DNA of 64,000 nucleotides. Origin: Batillaria attramentaria (taxonomy: Eukaryota; Mollusca; Gastropoda; Batillariidae). Location: assembly GCA_018292915.2 (NCBI GenBank), contig JACVVK020000035.1:2575001-2639000 (forward strand), written 5' to 3'. Each line of letters begins with the position of its first letter. Positions within the stretch are counted from its first letter, which is position 1. The notes under the pieces are model-generated. The model was not told the DNA's origin and ran no database searches. It worked only from the letters and a program-made list of their open reading frames with translations. Positions 1 through 13,629 of the stretch are shown one piece after another. Made by a program: the position numbers and the translations under genes.

Positions 1-690
1 TCATTGGTGGGAGCGTAGCACTGGATGATGTTTAGCTTGATGTCTTTCTTCTTGGTGATGAATTTGGCTGTGATGATGCGGGAGTTGACAGGTTCCCAGC
101 CGATGAGTGCCCGCTGTGCCTCCGGTGCCAGCATCAGGGCCACGCCCTCAGTGTGGGGGGCTCCATCCTCTGTGTGTCCCGAGTACAGCAATTGCTCTCC
201 CGATGAAAATCTCAGCTGTCCTGTCTGTAGCCACCTTGTCTCACTCAGTCCCAGTACTCCTATCTTGTAGTTCTTCATCTCTCTTGCTACTTGTATGGTC
301 CTTCCTACTTCATACATAGTCCTGATGTTCCATGTGGCTACTCTCGTCGTTGTCCTGGGTGTTAGAAGGGGGGTCGGCCTTGCAGCTTCCTTTCGGCTTT
401 CACTGCAATGCGTCATAGGTCTCCGGGATGGAGACCCTTCCTTGCCCAGGTGAATGTTTTGGTTTGTTGCTGTCGATGCTTCTGTAACGTTATGTTTTTT
501 ACAGGTAGGGCTGTTAACCCTACGCAAACCCGTTTAGCCTCTTGGAGAGGTGGTCCACATTCGTCTGACCTCTACCCTTCGACCTGTCCAGCTTGGGTGA
601 CCCTGCCAGGAGCACGTGCTCCCGCTGGCATAGTTCTCTGGGTCATTGAGGTACACAAGCCACTACCCCACGGCAAGGGTTGGACCATGT
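1..690 (-). mobile_element. RTE-like LINE fragment with AP endonuclease start, cut by the window edge
   Basis: On the minus strand, positions 345 down to 1 translate in one uninterrupted frame into the N-terminal part of an APE-type endonuclease. The frame includes WNIRTMYEVGRT, then LGLSETRW, then HTEGVALMLAPEAQRALIGW and IQCYAPTN. This is the endonuclease of the RTE/BovB-like LINEs that are often annotated as craniofacial development protein 2-like. About 345 bp upstream of it, to position 690, looks like the element's 5' untranslated part, but that limit is a guess. The reading frame runs off the left edge intact, so it cannot be said whether the copy is complete. It lies in the first intron of the GLCCI1-like gene, in the same orientation as that gene. 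Confidence 0.8.
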
Positions 691-3331
691 AGGGTCCAAA
701 CTTAATGGTTCTCTTAAATACATGACTGTGAGGATCTACAGACACTCAGCAAGCTCTAGGGTCCTGAGAGTCAAATCACACTGAGTCATCACTTTATACT
801 TTAAGAAACAAAGTCACCACTGCATCCATTAAACTGGTGGAAAGCTATTTTGAAACGATGTATGCATGAATTCATGAAAAGTGCCTCTCTGACCAGCACT
901 GGTATTATGAAAATTACTGTGTACACATCTATGCATCCACACCGACGAGTGTAGGTTTTAGAAATGACATACATGTATGTGTATGCATGTGCCAGCAAAT
1001 CTGTCAAATGGAAAATATCTGACTGTTCCACTGTGTGTTGTACATTCTGAGGAATTGTGACAACGATCTTTCGGAGAAACGACATTCTCTCTGCTCCTCA
1101 ATTACTGTACCCTAGGACTAAACTGTAGTTAGGGATATTTTACCCTTCACCATATCACGTGGGTGGAGTGGGTGTACAAATTTTCCTCCGTCAGTCCATG
1201 ACAGTGGTATTAGATATGATTATCTAGATAGTCATGTTACATTTACAGTTAAAGGTTGCTCTTTATTCACACTTCATTCAAAAGTACATGTATACATAGT
1301 ATGTATGTAAGTTAGTCTAAAATCCTTCAACGAGTCTGCTAATTTACTGTAAACTACATAATCTGAGGAATATTTTTGCTGAGTTTTGCAACAGCTGTAC
1401 TTACTGACATGTGAAGAATGCTCCAGTTTTCAAATGGTATTGTTGCAACATCAAATATCAAACTGCCGTTGAAAAAGAAGAATAACTTCTAAGTGTTATG
1501 TCTTCAGCTTTGGGGTTAAAAAGAAATTCAGCTGAAACAGAAAGTTCTACCGGCCACTACTGGCTGCAGAGGAGCAATGCTGCCCTCACAATCTGTGTGA
1601 TTTATCAGCACGACTATCAAATCAAATTTTAGGTTTTGAAAGGTACACTGTACAATAATGTCATTAGTGTCAAAGAGTCCTATCAGTATAGCATCAGGGT
1701 TGAAATTAGCATCTATGCACTGTGTCAACTGCACTGAAAGTTTGTGCCTTAGTCAAGATAGTGAAAAACTTTTGCAAACACTGGCATCTTCCAGCCTTTT
1801 AGGTGGTAGTTAAAACTTCAAGAATCACCTTCAAAATGTAGCTGGGCACCCGAATACTACAAGGGTTCAATCTGAAAGAGAAGGCTAATTCCACCCAGAC
1901 CAAGAAATTTCATGTGGACTGGAATACACCAAATATGGTCAAACCTCTAGGAAAGGGTAAATGGTCTACAGAAATGAGAAATTTCCTCCCAAATCTGACC
2001 AACTCATAAGCATCACACTAAGAAGTATTCTATAAGGCTAAAGTCTTACACAATCAACGTCATTGTGGAATCTGGGTGTAACTTTCTGCATTTTGAAATA
2101 GCACAGGACAACATGCATTGTACACTCCTATGCTATTCTGGCATTGCGCCAAACTTTCATGATGCTTGGCAATGTAATTTATCTGTGTAGCATGGAGGCG
2201 CTAGGCCCAAATGACCTCATCTTGTTAACATCCCTGGGACAGTAGCACTTGACATGCCGGTATCATAAATCTGCACATCCAACTAATTCACATGGACTGA
2301 CAGTGACAGGACATCAAGGAACTGATGATGTCTTTGGATGTCAGTGTCCTGCCAAACTGTGCAGCTGGGAGTGTGCAGGCATTGAAAATCAAGACAACCC
2401 ATTCAGGAACACAATGCACAAGTTCATCTTCAACAATAAGTCTGAACATGTATATGGAAAAGACAAGTTACACAGACTTTCTCTAAGTAACCTCAAAACA
2501 TTTAGCCATCTGAAAACAGGCTTGTAATGAGAACCACTGCACAAACATCATAATTTGGAGATTTCTCATATCATTCAATATCAACCGATTTCCAGTGTTT
2601 CTTCACTCTTGGTGTCTCCAAGCCCAATTAGTCGATTGCAATATGGGAAACATACAAAAGTGTGGAAATGTATCAACTGTACACTACTAGTACTACATTA
2701 CAGTGCTACTTGTGGAAATATCTGAGGCCAATGAATACAGGCCTTCGGGAAATTTTCCAAATTTCCATGCTTCTGCACACAAAATGTCAGAACTACTGCC
2801 CTCTTCTCTCTACGCAACCTCCAGTGATTTGGTGAGACTTTGGGTCTAGATGCATGCACACTCGTAAGACTTTTTATTCTGTAACTCCAAAGGTCCGCAT
2901 AAAGAACACTGAATAGTAAACTGCCCCACACCAGCTCAGTGTAATCAGCTCTGTTACAGACTGCCTGAGAAAATATTGATCCTGAGCAAACTCAACTCCA
3001 GAATTCAGCTCAGACTTCTTCATTAAGCTGTAAAATGCAAATCACGCATCAATAACAATGTTCACCAGATACTGTCATGACGGTTTTGGCATCAGAACTG
3101 TGGGGAAAGGATTCCTTGAACCACATACGTGTACATGAATTCGTGCAATGCAAGCATAATTGACCTAATTGCTGCAAGTTATGTGCAGCCTGCTCTAACT
3201 TCATGATCCAAACGCAAAATTTAGATTCCACCTACAACAGATACACCAGAGTTAAACTTTTCCCAACTTTTTTAACTGTAGCTTATCGAGCGAAAGCTGT
3301 CAAATGTGGACTAAAACCAAACGCAACAAAC
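691..3331. other. Intron of the GLCCI1-like gene, no further exon recognised
   Basis: AT-rich sequence with no convincing coding exon on either strand. I looked for the later conserved GLCCI1/FAM117 motifs on the minus strand and did not see them, so the following exons probably lie left of the window. No tandem array or terminal inverted repeat was seen. Confidence 0.5.
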
Positions 3332-3554
3332 CTTTTTGGCTTGGCGAACCGGGACTCCTTCTCTCTGGCGATAACCTGTTGTCTGGTGACTTCCTCCACA
3401 ATCTTTCGCCACTGCGGATGTCTCGCGTCGTCGGCGAGGAATTGGAACTTCTTGAGGCAGAACTGTTGTGTTTCAGCGAAAATGCTTTCACAGCTTTTAT
3501 GGGACCTTGCTTTGTGGTCGACGGAGACACATTTCGCCGCATTCGTTGTGACAT
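3332..3554 (-). CDS. GLCCI1: GLCCI1/FAM117 family protein, first coding exon
   Basis: An ATG at 3554 opens a 74-codon exon starting MSQRMRRNVSPS and ending SPERRSPGSPSQK. It is followed by a GT donor (GTTTGT) at 3331 in phase 1. As I recall them, SQRMRR at the start and the serine-proline block SPERRSPGSP are hallmarks of the GLCCI1/FAM117A/FAM117B family, whose N-terminus is basic and serine-rich. The exon is CpG-rich compared with its flanks, as expected for a first exon near a promoter. The family has no established enzymatic activity; GLCCI1 is known as a glucocorticoid-induced transcript. The remaining exons are outside the window. GLCCI1 next to UMAD1, RPA3 and MIOS matches human gene order, which supports GLCCI1 over FAM117A/B. 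A different frame of the same exon also looks protein-like but lacks a start and is closed upstream by a stop. Confidence 0.72.
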
Positions 3555-4748
3555 GTTGTTCTTAAGTATTCCTTTTATGTCGCACTTGCGTTTCCGCTAA
3601 GTCAGATCGATTAAATCCAATTGCTATACACTTATAGTCGTTATGTTCGTAACCATTTACCATTCTCTGGTTACTCTCCGCCACTCACGGGCCAAAAAAT
3701 TTCGCACAACGAAAGTCACGTGACTGGATAGGGCAGTTTTTATTGGGCAACACTAGCTTCGCTCCAGAGCGGAAAAGCTCCCTTGTCCCAAAGGCACCGG
3801 AAAGTTTGATATTTTATATGAAGATACTATGTAATTCTGTTCTTTTACCACATCGGTTTCAATGTTTTAGTGATGATCTTACTGCTGAATGCAAGGTATA
3901 CAGTATTTATTCCAAACAAATGACTCTGAAACCCATGAGTCCTCTCTGACGTGATGCGTTACCTCCCTTGGTTTGCACCTGGCGACCGGTGTTGAGAAAA
4001 CAAGCTAAGTTGACGCATGTTTACACATCACATAACGCTTATTTTTAGTCCCACTGTATGTGATTAGGAACAAATCCTTTTACTTTAATTGAACGGCAAC
4101 AAGACGACTGCTGCCACTTCAGCTAAAGGTCTATTTGCGCGAGAACCGTGGGACCACTACCGCAGCTCGCGTGTCTGTAGTCGGTTGGTTATTTATCTGC
4201 TTTATTTCATCTAGACTGAGAGAATACAGTCAAAATGTTTAGAGGGGGTTGCATGTTGATAGACGAAATGCAGTCCTCTGCCGATGGGATCACCGGCATG
4301 TCTGCCAGCGTCCGTTTACTCTTGCCACAAATCTGCGAGGCAGTCCGCGAAAAATAAAAGCGTCATTGACAACCTGAGGGAGAAGTCAGTAATTTGTTGA
4401 GAATAGGCGCCATTGGCCCATTGCTTTCCTGCTCGCGTGAAGCGTTGTAACAGATTACTCCCCCGAAATGCAGCTGTGCCCATCTTTCGTAGATTGGGAT
4501 CTGGGTAAAGCGGCGTCATAAAAAATAAAATTATATGTAAAATAACATAGAGAAAGCAAGAATGATCAAAAGGAAAGAAAAATAAGCAAGGACAATGTAT
4601 GGAATGTTTAAGTCTGGTAACTGGGTGTGCCGGTCTGCATTTTGATGACTACGCTCCTCGAGACACATACACTCAAAGACAATGTTTGTGGGTTTTCACT
4701 GCAGAACAGTGCAATCTTTAGCAAGGATGAGCTTTGTCAGTGTAGAAC

Positions 4749-4804
<56 letters not shown>

Positions 4805-5774
4805 GAGCATATACAAAAGGCATACAAGAATGAAAAATAGATGTGTATATTTGTTTTGTTTGACAAATATTCTAATAACGGTGAAACTTTAACAAAGATG
4901 GCTCTAAATACATGTATGCACAAATAATTAGTACTCGCTACTCTCTCACCACCCACACAGAAGTCATCTGCACTGTATTACACAACCACCTTGACTATAA
5001 AAACCAAAGGCACAATACAACGTGCCTTGTGAAATTTGCAAAGTTTATGTCTACCATGAACTAGTATGGGAAAAAATATAAATAAAGAGTATCTACCTAC
5101 CCTGTGTAAGTATTGCTTGCAAATAAAAATATACTCACTTTCAGTTTAACCCAGGAGTGATCTGACTGCTATCAAACTGGGGAGGGGTGGTGGTGGAGGG
5201 GGGGGGGTGTGAGAGGTCAATTAGCATGCCCGTAACACTTTCAGGGCGAGTTTCGGCAGAGGTCACGGTGGAGAAAATTATCGCGCAGTACTTGCTTCTG
5301 CAGGGGGCAGACCGGTTTGTAGATCACAAGACAGACTTACTTCATACAGTCTTGTATAACAAACATCAAGACTACATCAAACACATTCTCAAACATAGCA
5401 AGGACAGTGTTGGTTTGAAGGCAACTGATTTCATTACAAAGCAAAAGAAAATATTCACATACATAGCATCTTTCTTTGCATATTAGCCAAATGCTAGTAT
5501 ATAATGCAAATAAACTCGATAAGAACACAGCTGGACGGCCTACAATGCCACACGACATAAAACCTTCCTTGAAAAGTTGCACAGGCCTGCTGTGCTAAAT
5601 CTACCGCATGAAACGCAGCTGATATTGCACATAACAACACATTGAGTACATTTGTATTAGCGTATTTGGTGGTTGGTTTGATTTTGAAAACATCTCAACA
5701 CAAACAACTTAAAAATGCACTGGCAAACATGCTGGCCCTACTGACTTATTCTACTGAAAAAAAGGCAAAAAATG

Positions 5775-5807
<33 letters not shown>

Positions 5808-6467
5808 CATCATGAACAATGATTTTGGCAAAAAAAAGTTCCCGACTTTGTCAGAAATATTTCAATGCATATATATATATACTGTACAATTCAAAATACT
5901 CTGTTTAAACAATACCGCATGGTTTGTAATTTTACAATTATTATATAACATGACAGAGTACTGTCATATCATCACTCATATATATATATACAGATATTTA
6001 TGTATTATTTAGTTTTTGTTTTTGGTGAAATGAACAATGCAGCCATCACCACAGCTGAAACAAAAGACAACTGATGTAGCACTATTTGTTAATTGTCATG
6101 ACGTAGGCAAGGCAACACATGAAAGTGTACCCTGTGTCTGTAGCACACATCTACACTGGTCGTTATAATCTGCCAACTTGAGAGATTCAAAATGAATTGA
6201 TCGGATGGTGCAGAACATGATACTGAAAAGGAATTCTGAATGAACACACTATGCATATTAAAAAACACTGCACACACAGGAACACTGCCCTACTCACGTC
6301 ATACAGGTCTATAAACACCAGGTTATTGACCCACGAAAGCAGCGTCATGTAGATTTGTACTGGGTATTTATCACAGCAAGGCAAATTAACAAAACGGTAG
6401 CAAAGGAAGAACTCTGGTGTTAAAAAATAACAAGCTGAATACTGCTGACCACATGATACGATCACTG
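3555..6467. other. Intergenic region between GLCCI1-like and UMAD1-like genes
   Basis: Contains the GLCCI1-like upstream region and, at its right end, the presumed 3' UTR of the UMAD1-like gene. It includes a (CA)n microsatellite at about 4751-4801, a second at about 5775-5803, short TA tracts near 5869 and 5979, and a G-rich stretch at 5180-5210. No coding exon was recognised. The open frame at 5187-5486 has no recognisable domain. Confidence 0.6.
4751..4801. repeat. (CA)n microsatellite
   Basis: About 25 perfect CA dinucleotide units, in intergenic sequence. Confidence 0.95.
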
Positions 6468-7375
6468 TCATCTCGCCCATGCAGACATGCTGAAAGTGGA
6501 GGTATCCATGTCCTCTTCACCACTGGCTGCACACAACTCTTTCAACGACTCTCTTTCAAAGTCAAAGTCATACTCGTATTTCTGCCAGTCAAACCGTGCG
6601 CACTGAAGGTTTAAATCTGAGAACAATGACATCAGTCTCTCTTTGTCCTGAAGCCTGGGGTTCAGCTGAAACGGGACGCCCTTAATAGCAGGGTGGTGTC
6701 CACTACTGTGACCATCACCTGAGGCAGAGGAGGCTGAAGCCTGCTCTGCTGAAGGGGTGGGTGCGCAAGTAGCAAACATGGAAAATCCTTGTGTAGACGC
6801 ATCGGGTGAAGACTTGTTGTTTACAGCCACCTGAAGTTTACATAGACACTCATGATACAGAAATGACTACTGGCAAACAGTATCATTAAAAAAACAAACA
6901 AAAAACACTAAGCAAAACAAAGCCACAGTACAGCAACAACAAACACATCTATTGAAAATGTAATTTGGTACAAGGATCTAAGCACTTACCAAATGACAGT
7001 AGACATACATTTGGCATAACAACAGACATTTAATAATTTTTTGATATATAGTATAGAATGTTAGAACAAAAGCATAAACAATAAATTACAAATACAACAA
7101 CCATAACAAAACATTCATAAAACTGAACAATTGAGGCACATCACCTGGTCATAGGAAGGTGGGGCGTACTGTCCATGCACATCGAAGGATGAAGCACGGA
7201 CAGTCGTTCTTTCAGACGCAGTCTCTCCAACCACAAGAAAGCCGTCCTCCTCTGGCGCAGAGTGTGGGTCAAGGCCAGAATAATCTGATCGGTCAGGGTG
7301 TGACTGTGAGTAACTTCCACTGTCACCAGCACCGGTTACCTGCTGCTTCAGCCGGGAGAATATGGAACTAATCAT
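6468..7375 (-). CDS. UMAD1: UMAD1-like protein (UMA domain), two coding exons
   Basis: Two coding exons join in frame: 7375-7145 (77 codons from ATG, beginning MISSIFSRLKQQ) and 6830-6468 (121 codons with stop), giving 197 residues. The splice sites are CAG|GTGATG and CTTCAG|GTGGC. The first exon carries EEDGFLVVGE, the acidic hydrophobic motif near the start of UMAD1, and PPSYDQV. The second carries IKGVPFQLNP and a C-terminal acidic segment with DLNLQCARFDWQKYEYDF. This arrangement matches the UMA domain of the UBAP1/MVB12 group, which is linked to ESCRT-I, although no direct function is established for UMAD1. It is longer than the human protein (about 137 residues), mainly through a serine/glycine-rich linker. 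It lies head-to-head with RPA3 and beside GLCCI1-like, as in human. Confidence 0.82.
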
Positions 7376-8485
7376 GTTGTATTACTTGTAACCTGTTGAT
7401 TATAAAGCGGACTGATCTATTCTGTATGTCCTGAAGAAACAAACAAACAAATGTAACTGTAAATGATGGCCACTACAACTTTTGTTCTCTGGTGTGGATA
7501 CAGTTTATCAAACAGATCAAACAGAAACAGAGATCAAAGTTTCACAATTTTCAAATGTACTGAAATATAAGTTACATATATATGTATGTATGTACTTTAA
7601 TGTCACAAAACAAAACAAATGTTACAAGTGTTGGTATAGACAAATTATGAAATTCAATTGGTGTGGGTTTTGTAAATTGTAATACCTCTTGGTACAACCT
7701 TGGCACCTAGGATAGTCATAATTTAGTAAACGCCTTGTTGAAGGTATTTCTTTTTCTTCTTCCACTTCCACTTCCAGTTAAAAGTTGGGCTCCAATTACA
7801 GCACGAAAGTTACACTTGGTGCAAAGTGAGGATGTGTTTTACAAAGACCTTACCCGAGTTCTGATCTTTGAGGTCAGTCTTGTATCATCTGGCAGCAAAC
7901 GCAAACCCTTTTTATACGGCGTAATGATAAAACATTTAGTCTACAACAATCTAGTTCATTCATCCACACTCCTTTCCGTGCCTACTCTGAACACGAAACT
8001 GCGTTTCTAAACGTAAGCTGCCACCTACGGGTCTTTTCCGATTTGTGAGTACTAAGAACACCCCTCCACATTGGATAGATTCATGTTAAAATCCACTGGA
8101 GAAGTTACACGTATGTCAGCGGTACAACCTAACAGTTCTACCCGTACATTTCGTCATGGAGTTGCTGAATCAAGACCCCCTTCATCTTGACTCACCACAA
8201 GGACCAAACAGGAAGTGGTCCGCATATGACTGTTTACCCTAATTATTCTCAACAGTGTATGCATGTATGTACAGGCCAGGAAAAAAATACTCTGTGTCTT
8301 GAAACGATTTATTCTCATGATAATTTAGATATCTGAATTCAACATGCCAATTGGGTTGGGTGGGTCGGCGGGTGGTATGGGGGAGGGGGGAACCCCAAAA
8401 GATAAATTGTGCAAATTGTGGCAAATTGAATGCAAATAGTAAAATAGAGTTATCGTTCACTAGTCTTGCCGCCAACTCGCGAAAA
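7376..8485. promoter_or_regulatory. Divergent promoter interval between UMAD1-like and RPA3
   Basis: About 1.1 kb separates the two divergent start codons, so both genes' 5' UTRs and core promoters must lie here. Inference: transcription probably starts in both directions from this interval. No TATA box or CpG island is clear, and non-coding first exons cannot be excluded. Confidence 0.5.
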
Positions 8486-9779
8486 ATGGAGGACTTTTCT
8501 CGTCATCGGATAAACGGTGCTCTGCTGCCAAACTACAATGGAAAGCAAGTGTGTTTACTTGGAAAAGCAAAGGATGTAAGTCTTTTAAACCAGGTTGTCT
8601 GATGTTTCATCCTTGAATTTCTTGTCACAAGAGGTTGGTCGTCTGAAAATGATGCATGCATTCTTTTGCTTTCACTGCTCTTTACCCCAAATGCTCACAT
8701 TTGCGTTCTGTGTTTCAGGTCGACCCAAATGGCATGTTCTTCACGCTTGTTACCAGCGATGACCAAGAGATCAGAGTTAACATGGCTGAACCGGTTAGGT
8801 TTTGTGTGTTACTGAATAATAAGTCATAGGAAATTTTAGTCTTTCAGTGATATTATTCATGTATAATATATTACTATTAGAAGACCGGAACCAGGGAGGT
8901 CCAGTTATTATGACTATGAGCTTAGTTTTGTACCAAGTATTCAGTAATCTGGTTGACGTTTTAGTTCTGGTGCCATTTTTCAGATGACCACAGCTTCTAG
9001 CAGCATCTCTAGGAAGATAATTAAATCTGACAAACTTCTCTGTCTGACAGCTGAGTGAGTATGTTGCTGGTCTGACAGAAGTGCACGGGACAGTGCAGGG
9101 TAAATCCATCTCTTGCGAAAACTTCGTCTTGTTTTCTGAAGAGGCCTCAGAAAAGTTTGGTAAGTTCATCACGTTATATATGTGTGACGTATCGCTTGGG
9201 AGCACGTAAATTCATACTAATCATAGTTTATCATGTTATGGTTGCTTCGATTCAGTGGCGATGCCAAGAGCCAGTTTGCATTTGGATATAAAACGGAGTA
9301 TGCGTTTGTTGCACAGAACTGCTGATAATTAGATGTCACTATCGATGACACTGTCAACTGCTTTTTTTTCGTATAGTTTGGACTGAGATGTTTGTAAGAT
9401 GTGTGCATGCGTTTGTTGCACTGAACCGCTGATAATTAGATGTCACTATCGATGAGGTGGTCAACTGCTTTTTTTTTTTGTGGTATAGTTTGGACTGAGA
9501 TGTTTGTAAGAGTGTGCATGCATATTTTGCACTGAACCGCTGATCATTAGATGTAACTATCGATGAGGCTGTCAACTGCTTTTTTTGGGGGGGGGGGGGG
9601 GTATAGTTTGGACTGAGATGTTTGTAAGATGTGTATGACTATGAGTTAATCTAATGTGATTGAGAGATTTTCCTGAACGTTGCCTTGTCACTGTTGCAGA
9701 CATGGGCTTGTACAACCAAGCCGTGCAGTTGATGGAGAGATGTGGGGAACACTACAGCCAGCAAGTCATAGCTCAGTGA
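8486..9779 (+). CDS. RPA3: Replication protein A 14 kDa subunit
   Basis: Four exons, 8486-8575, 8719-8793, 9051-9159 and 9700-9779, join in frame to 117 residues and stop. The protein begins MEDFSRHRINGALLPNY and continues GKQVCLLGKAKD, then DPNGMFFTLVTSDDQEI and LTEVHGTVQGKSI. It ends in a C-terminal helix starting DMGLYNQAVQLME. This is the single OB fold plus C-terminal trimerisation helix of RPA14, the smallest subunit of the nuclear RPA heterotrimer that coats single-stranded DNA in replication and repair. The human protein has 121 residues. All introns have GT-AG ends. Intron 3 contains a three-copy tandem repeat of about 110 bp. The gene is divergent from UMAD1-like and convergent with MIOS. 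Confidence 0.93.
9297..9632. repeat. Three-copy tandem repeat (about 107-114 bp) in RPA3 intron 3
   Basis: Units start near 9301, 9408 and 9519 and share CTGATAATTAGATGTCACTA, ATCGATGA, a poly-T (or, in the last unit, T then G) tract, and TATAGTTTGGACTGAGATG. The homopolymer tract differs in length and composition between copies, while the rest is nearly identical. Confidence 0.9.
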
Positions 9780-12597
9780 GCCACTGCTGTCTACACGCTA
9801 CTAATGTTCAAGGCCAAAGGGAAAAAGGCCAACACAGTTTGTACATGATGCGGTATCCACACTCAAGTGCAGGTGTCTACCACTGCAGCTTACATGAGAA
9901 TACAGGCATCTATCCTTCTATGGCTTCGTCACACGCAGACTGGAACTTATGCAGTGACACTGACTGGTGTTACAGCCATCATTGCAACTTTCGCTTGTAC
10001 TCTCTTCGGACAGGCAGACCTGTCAGATATTTTTAGTTTTTTTTTTTTTTTTTTTTAACTGACAACTGAAATTGCAAGTGTTGAAAGTGAACTGTTTTAT
10101 GCAGGTGTCTTGATTGTGTGTAGATTGGGTTGTCGGATGATAGCGAGTTGAATAATAAAAAAATATTCATGTCACCCTTGAAATGTTCTTGTCCGGATTT
10201 TGAATGTAGAGCCTTTATTTTTTAAGCAGATTTTGCTGAGTGTGCACATGCTCTGTGTGAGAAAACAGTGTACTAAACATATATATATATTTGTTTTTTA
10301 ATTTTTAAATATGTGTATGGTGGGTTTTGGTGCACAAACAGAGAAAGCAACCAAAAGAAAAATGTGTGGGAGGTGTATTTGCTCTGTGGTTAAGAGTGCA
10401 CTTCTACTGGTGGAAAGAAAAATCCAACACGCTCTGCACGATTTCATAGCCTATATTGGTATGAACAATATTTTCTTCAGTTTCATTATGCTTTATAATG
10501 AACTTTCTGGACATTTCAATCAATATTTTAATCAGATGCTTCTTACACACTACATAAAATTTTCTGGACAATTCAGCAGCATCAATTGGTAATATCAGCA
10601 CTAAGCACCACAACAAAACCATGCACAAGAACGGGCAGCCCACCTCGCTTCACATCGCCTGAGAATAAGCGATATGTGAACTGCCTCACACATGTGAATC
10701 TTGTGACATGGTCTCAACTGAACTTGAAGGAAGGCTTCACGAATGGAAAACACCCTGCATCTCCTGTAATGAATTTACACACCCCGTAACTGAACCTGCC
10801 CACTGCTTCTGTGTCTAGTCCGAGAGAGTGAACCAACGTGCACATCATCAGCATGGGGTTGTTTAGCTTCCTGTTGGTCTGATGCTGGAGGGACCACTAC
10901 TTGATGTTTCATGGCTGCTATGTGAGAAATATTTCTCCTAGAATGGCAGCACGCACAATGACCGTTTATTTTGCACACACACACACACCAAATTTGAAGC
11001 TACAGTAACTCTGGAGAATAAAGTCACTTAAAATAATCGACAGCCCAGAGTTGAGAGTGCTGGCAAAGGGCCTGAGTAATTAAGTAAAAATGAAGTAATG
11101 GTAATCTTTTTTCCCCTTCAGATGGCATGCCCCCAACACAACATGCATTGGTTCAAATGTGTAGACAAGGTAGAATTTCAGCTTTAACACCAAAGATTCT
11201 TTGACAAACCAAGTGAAAAATCACGTTAACGGTATCCATACTGGTCACTCCAAACAGACGTACAGCAGTACTGAACTATACTGGGAGTTCTCACTAACAC
11301 CACTCCAAATTTCACGATGCTCAATACAGATGTTGAAAAGTGCTGTAGAAAAATGTCCACATTTTTGTTCTTGCATTCTGTCATCTCCATGATGCATGTG
11401 ACGAAGATGAACTGTATGTGCACTGTAATGTCACAAAATACTTTATATCACAGCAGTTACATCTTGTATCTGCAGTTTCGTTACCGGTAAAGAACATGTG
11501 GAGTACGCTACAGACATAATCTATCCAACGACCAGTTCACTTACACCACAGAAAGGGTGTTGGTTTTTGGAAACTGATATCTTTGTTTCTGATGAAGGCA
11601 ACATGATTGCCAAAATACATGTATCAACAAAAGGCCTAACGTCGTTTTTTTATGATTCTTTCCACTCTAGTATCTTCCATCCCATTATTTACTACCACAA
11701 ACCATAGCTGTATATTTCACGCACTCATACACACAAAGTGACACCTACACACATACATCCAGTTATGACCACAATAGAAGATCCTGCATGTCATCACCGC
11801 TGTTGTGAGGAAACCCATCTCCACCAGTGGTGAACGAATCTTGCATGAACCCCACCATTTTTTGTGTTGTCAGATCAGCTGTGTTTTGTTTTGGTCATAA
11901 TTACTGTTATCTAATTAGATGTCATTTCATGGGCTGTCAAAATAATGATGCAACCATAATGCATGCAGTAAATACACACTGCACATAGACGTGTAACACA
12001 GATTAGCAGATGTCTAGAAGTTCATCCGTGAAAGACTTCAAGATCAACAGGACAAGAGTAAGCTGTTCCACAATCACACTTCTGTAGTATGCTGGCACCG
12101 ATTCAACCGATTAGGATTCACATGGAAGCCTGAGAGAGGCCATACGTTCACATCTCGCACCTACTCTACTTCACCATCTCTCGTACCAAGGCCTATACTA
12201 TATGCAACCTGATGTGATTCCAGACCCCATTCAATACTGCAGGAAGACCACACAGAACCAGATGGCCTCTGAGTATTTTATATCCTGGTTTTGCCAATCT
12301 GCCAGGGGAAGGGCAAGATGCACATGTGAACACACCAGCATTTTGTTACACTTCAGTCCATGACATAGCCTGCATTCACACTCGAGGGTATAACTGCACT
12401 GCGACTCCTACTGCAGACTTGATACGTACAGTCCTTACAACTGAATGTCGAAACCTTTGCCAGCAGGTTCAGTTTCAAAGTTCGCAGGAGGAAGTACAGT
12501 ACTAACAATATACCACTCAGCAGCGAAGATCGCTGGATCTTCGTGCAGAACAGGATCTGGGCGATGGACGTACTTGTGCAGATTGTGGTGCATGACG
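9780..12597. other. Convergent 3' region between RPA3 and MIOS
   Basis: Contains the RPA3 3' UTR on the plus strand and the presumed MIOS 3' UTR on the minus strand. A minus-strand AATAAA (TTTATT on the plus strand at about 10965) is a candidate MIOS polyadenylation signal, which would give a long 3' UTR of about 1.6 kb. There is a short CA run at 10974-10988. No further coding sequence was recognised. Confidence 0.45.
10154..10159 (+). terminator. Candidate RPA3 polyadenylation signal
   Basis: AATAAA about 375 bp after the RPA3 stop codon, in an A-rich context, with no other gene between. Confidence 0.55.
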
Positions 12598-13597
12598 TCA
12601 AGAGCACGCTGCCTTCTCTGCTGAATCGATGGCCATACACCTGCATGTGCAGCCTGTCACTGGACAGTCCACATGTTCTCTGTAAGCAAGTTCAAATATC
12701 TTGTTAGGACATGGACAGTATTAGCGTACCAAGTCATTTTCTCTTTTCTTTTTGCAATTTCAGTGATATGGTAATCTTCATGGTGTAGAGGTGGAAAACA
12801 ATGCACATTTCGTGAAATAGACAATCTTTCCAGTGGCTACATGTAACGGTGAATACAAGCTGATATGGTAATGTTCATGGTGTAGAGGTGGAAAACAATG
12901 CACATTTCGTGAAATAGACAATCTTTCCAGTGGCTACATGTAACGGTGAATACAAGCGGTGATATGGTAATGTTCATGGTGTAGAGGTGGAAAACAATGC
13001 ACATTTCGTGAAATAGACAATCTTTCCAGTGGCTACATGTAACGGTGAATACAAGCGGTGATATGGTAATGTAGGTGGAAAACAATGCACATTTCGTGAA
13101 ATAGACAATCTTTCCAGTGGCTACATGTAACGGTGAATACAAGCGGTGATATGGTAATGTTCATGGTGTAGAGGTGGAAAACAATGCACATTTCGTGAAA
13201 TAGACAATCTTTCCAGTGGCTAAATGTAACGGTGAATACAAGCGGCATAAAGCCATTCAGGACCAAACGCAGGCAAAAACCACCTTGACCCCAACCATGC
13301 TTTGTCATTATCCGTCGCCTGTTGCCAAGTACGCTAACGCTTCTGACTGAAGTCATGGGGTATAGGGGGGATCTCCTATAGTATCATGTCACCTGGTATA
13401 TCCGTAGGAGAAATGGCATATTTACAAACTGGAAGACATCCAGCAGAAAAGACTGACAGTTTCCACAAACCAAGTACGCAATAGAAGATGTGTGTTACCT
13501 GAACCACTCTGTGATGTGTCCCGCGTGACCACCATGTCGACATGTCTGACACCAGGAAAACCAGTCTTGGTGTGGTGACAGCTTGGGCTGTCCAGCT

Positions 13598-13629
<32 letters not shown>

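Noticed and set aside
3304..3600. 98-codon plus-strand frame opposite the GLCCI1-like exon
   Set aside because: It is antisense to an exon with clear SQRMRR and SPERRSPGSP family motifs and has no domain of its own.
5187..5486. 99-codon frame between GLCCI1-like and UMAD1-like genes
   Set aside because: No recognisable domain, no matching splice context, and it lies in probable UMAD1-like 3' sequence on the opposite strand.
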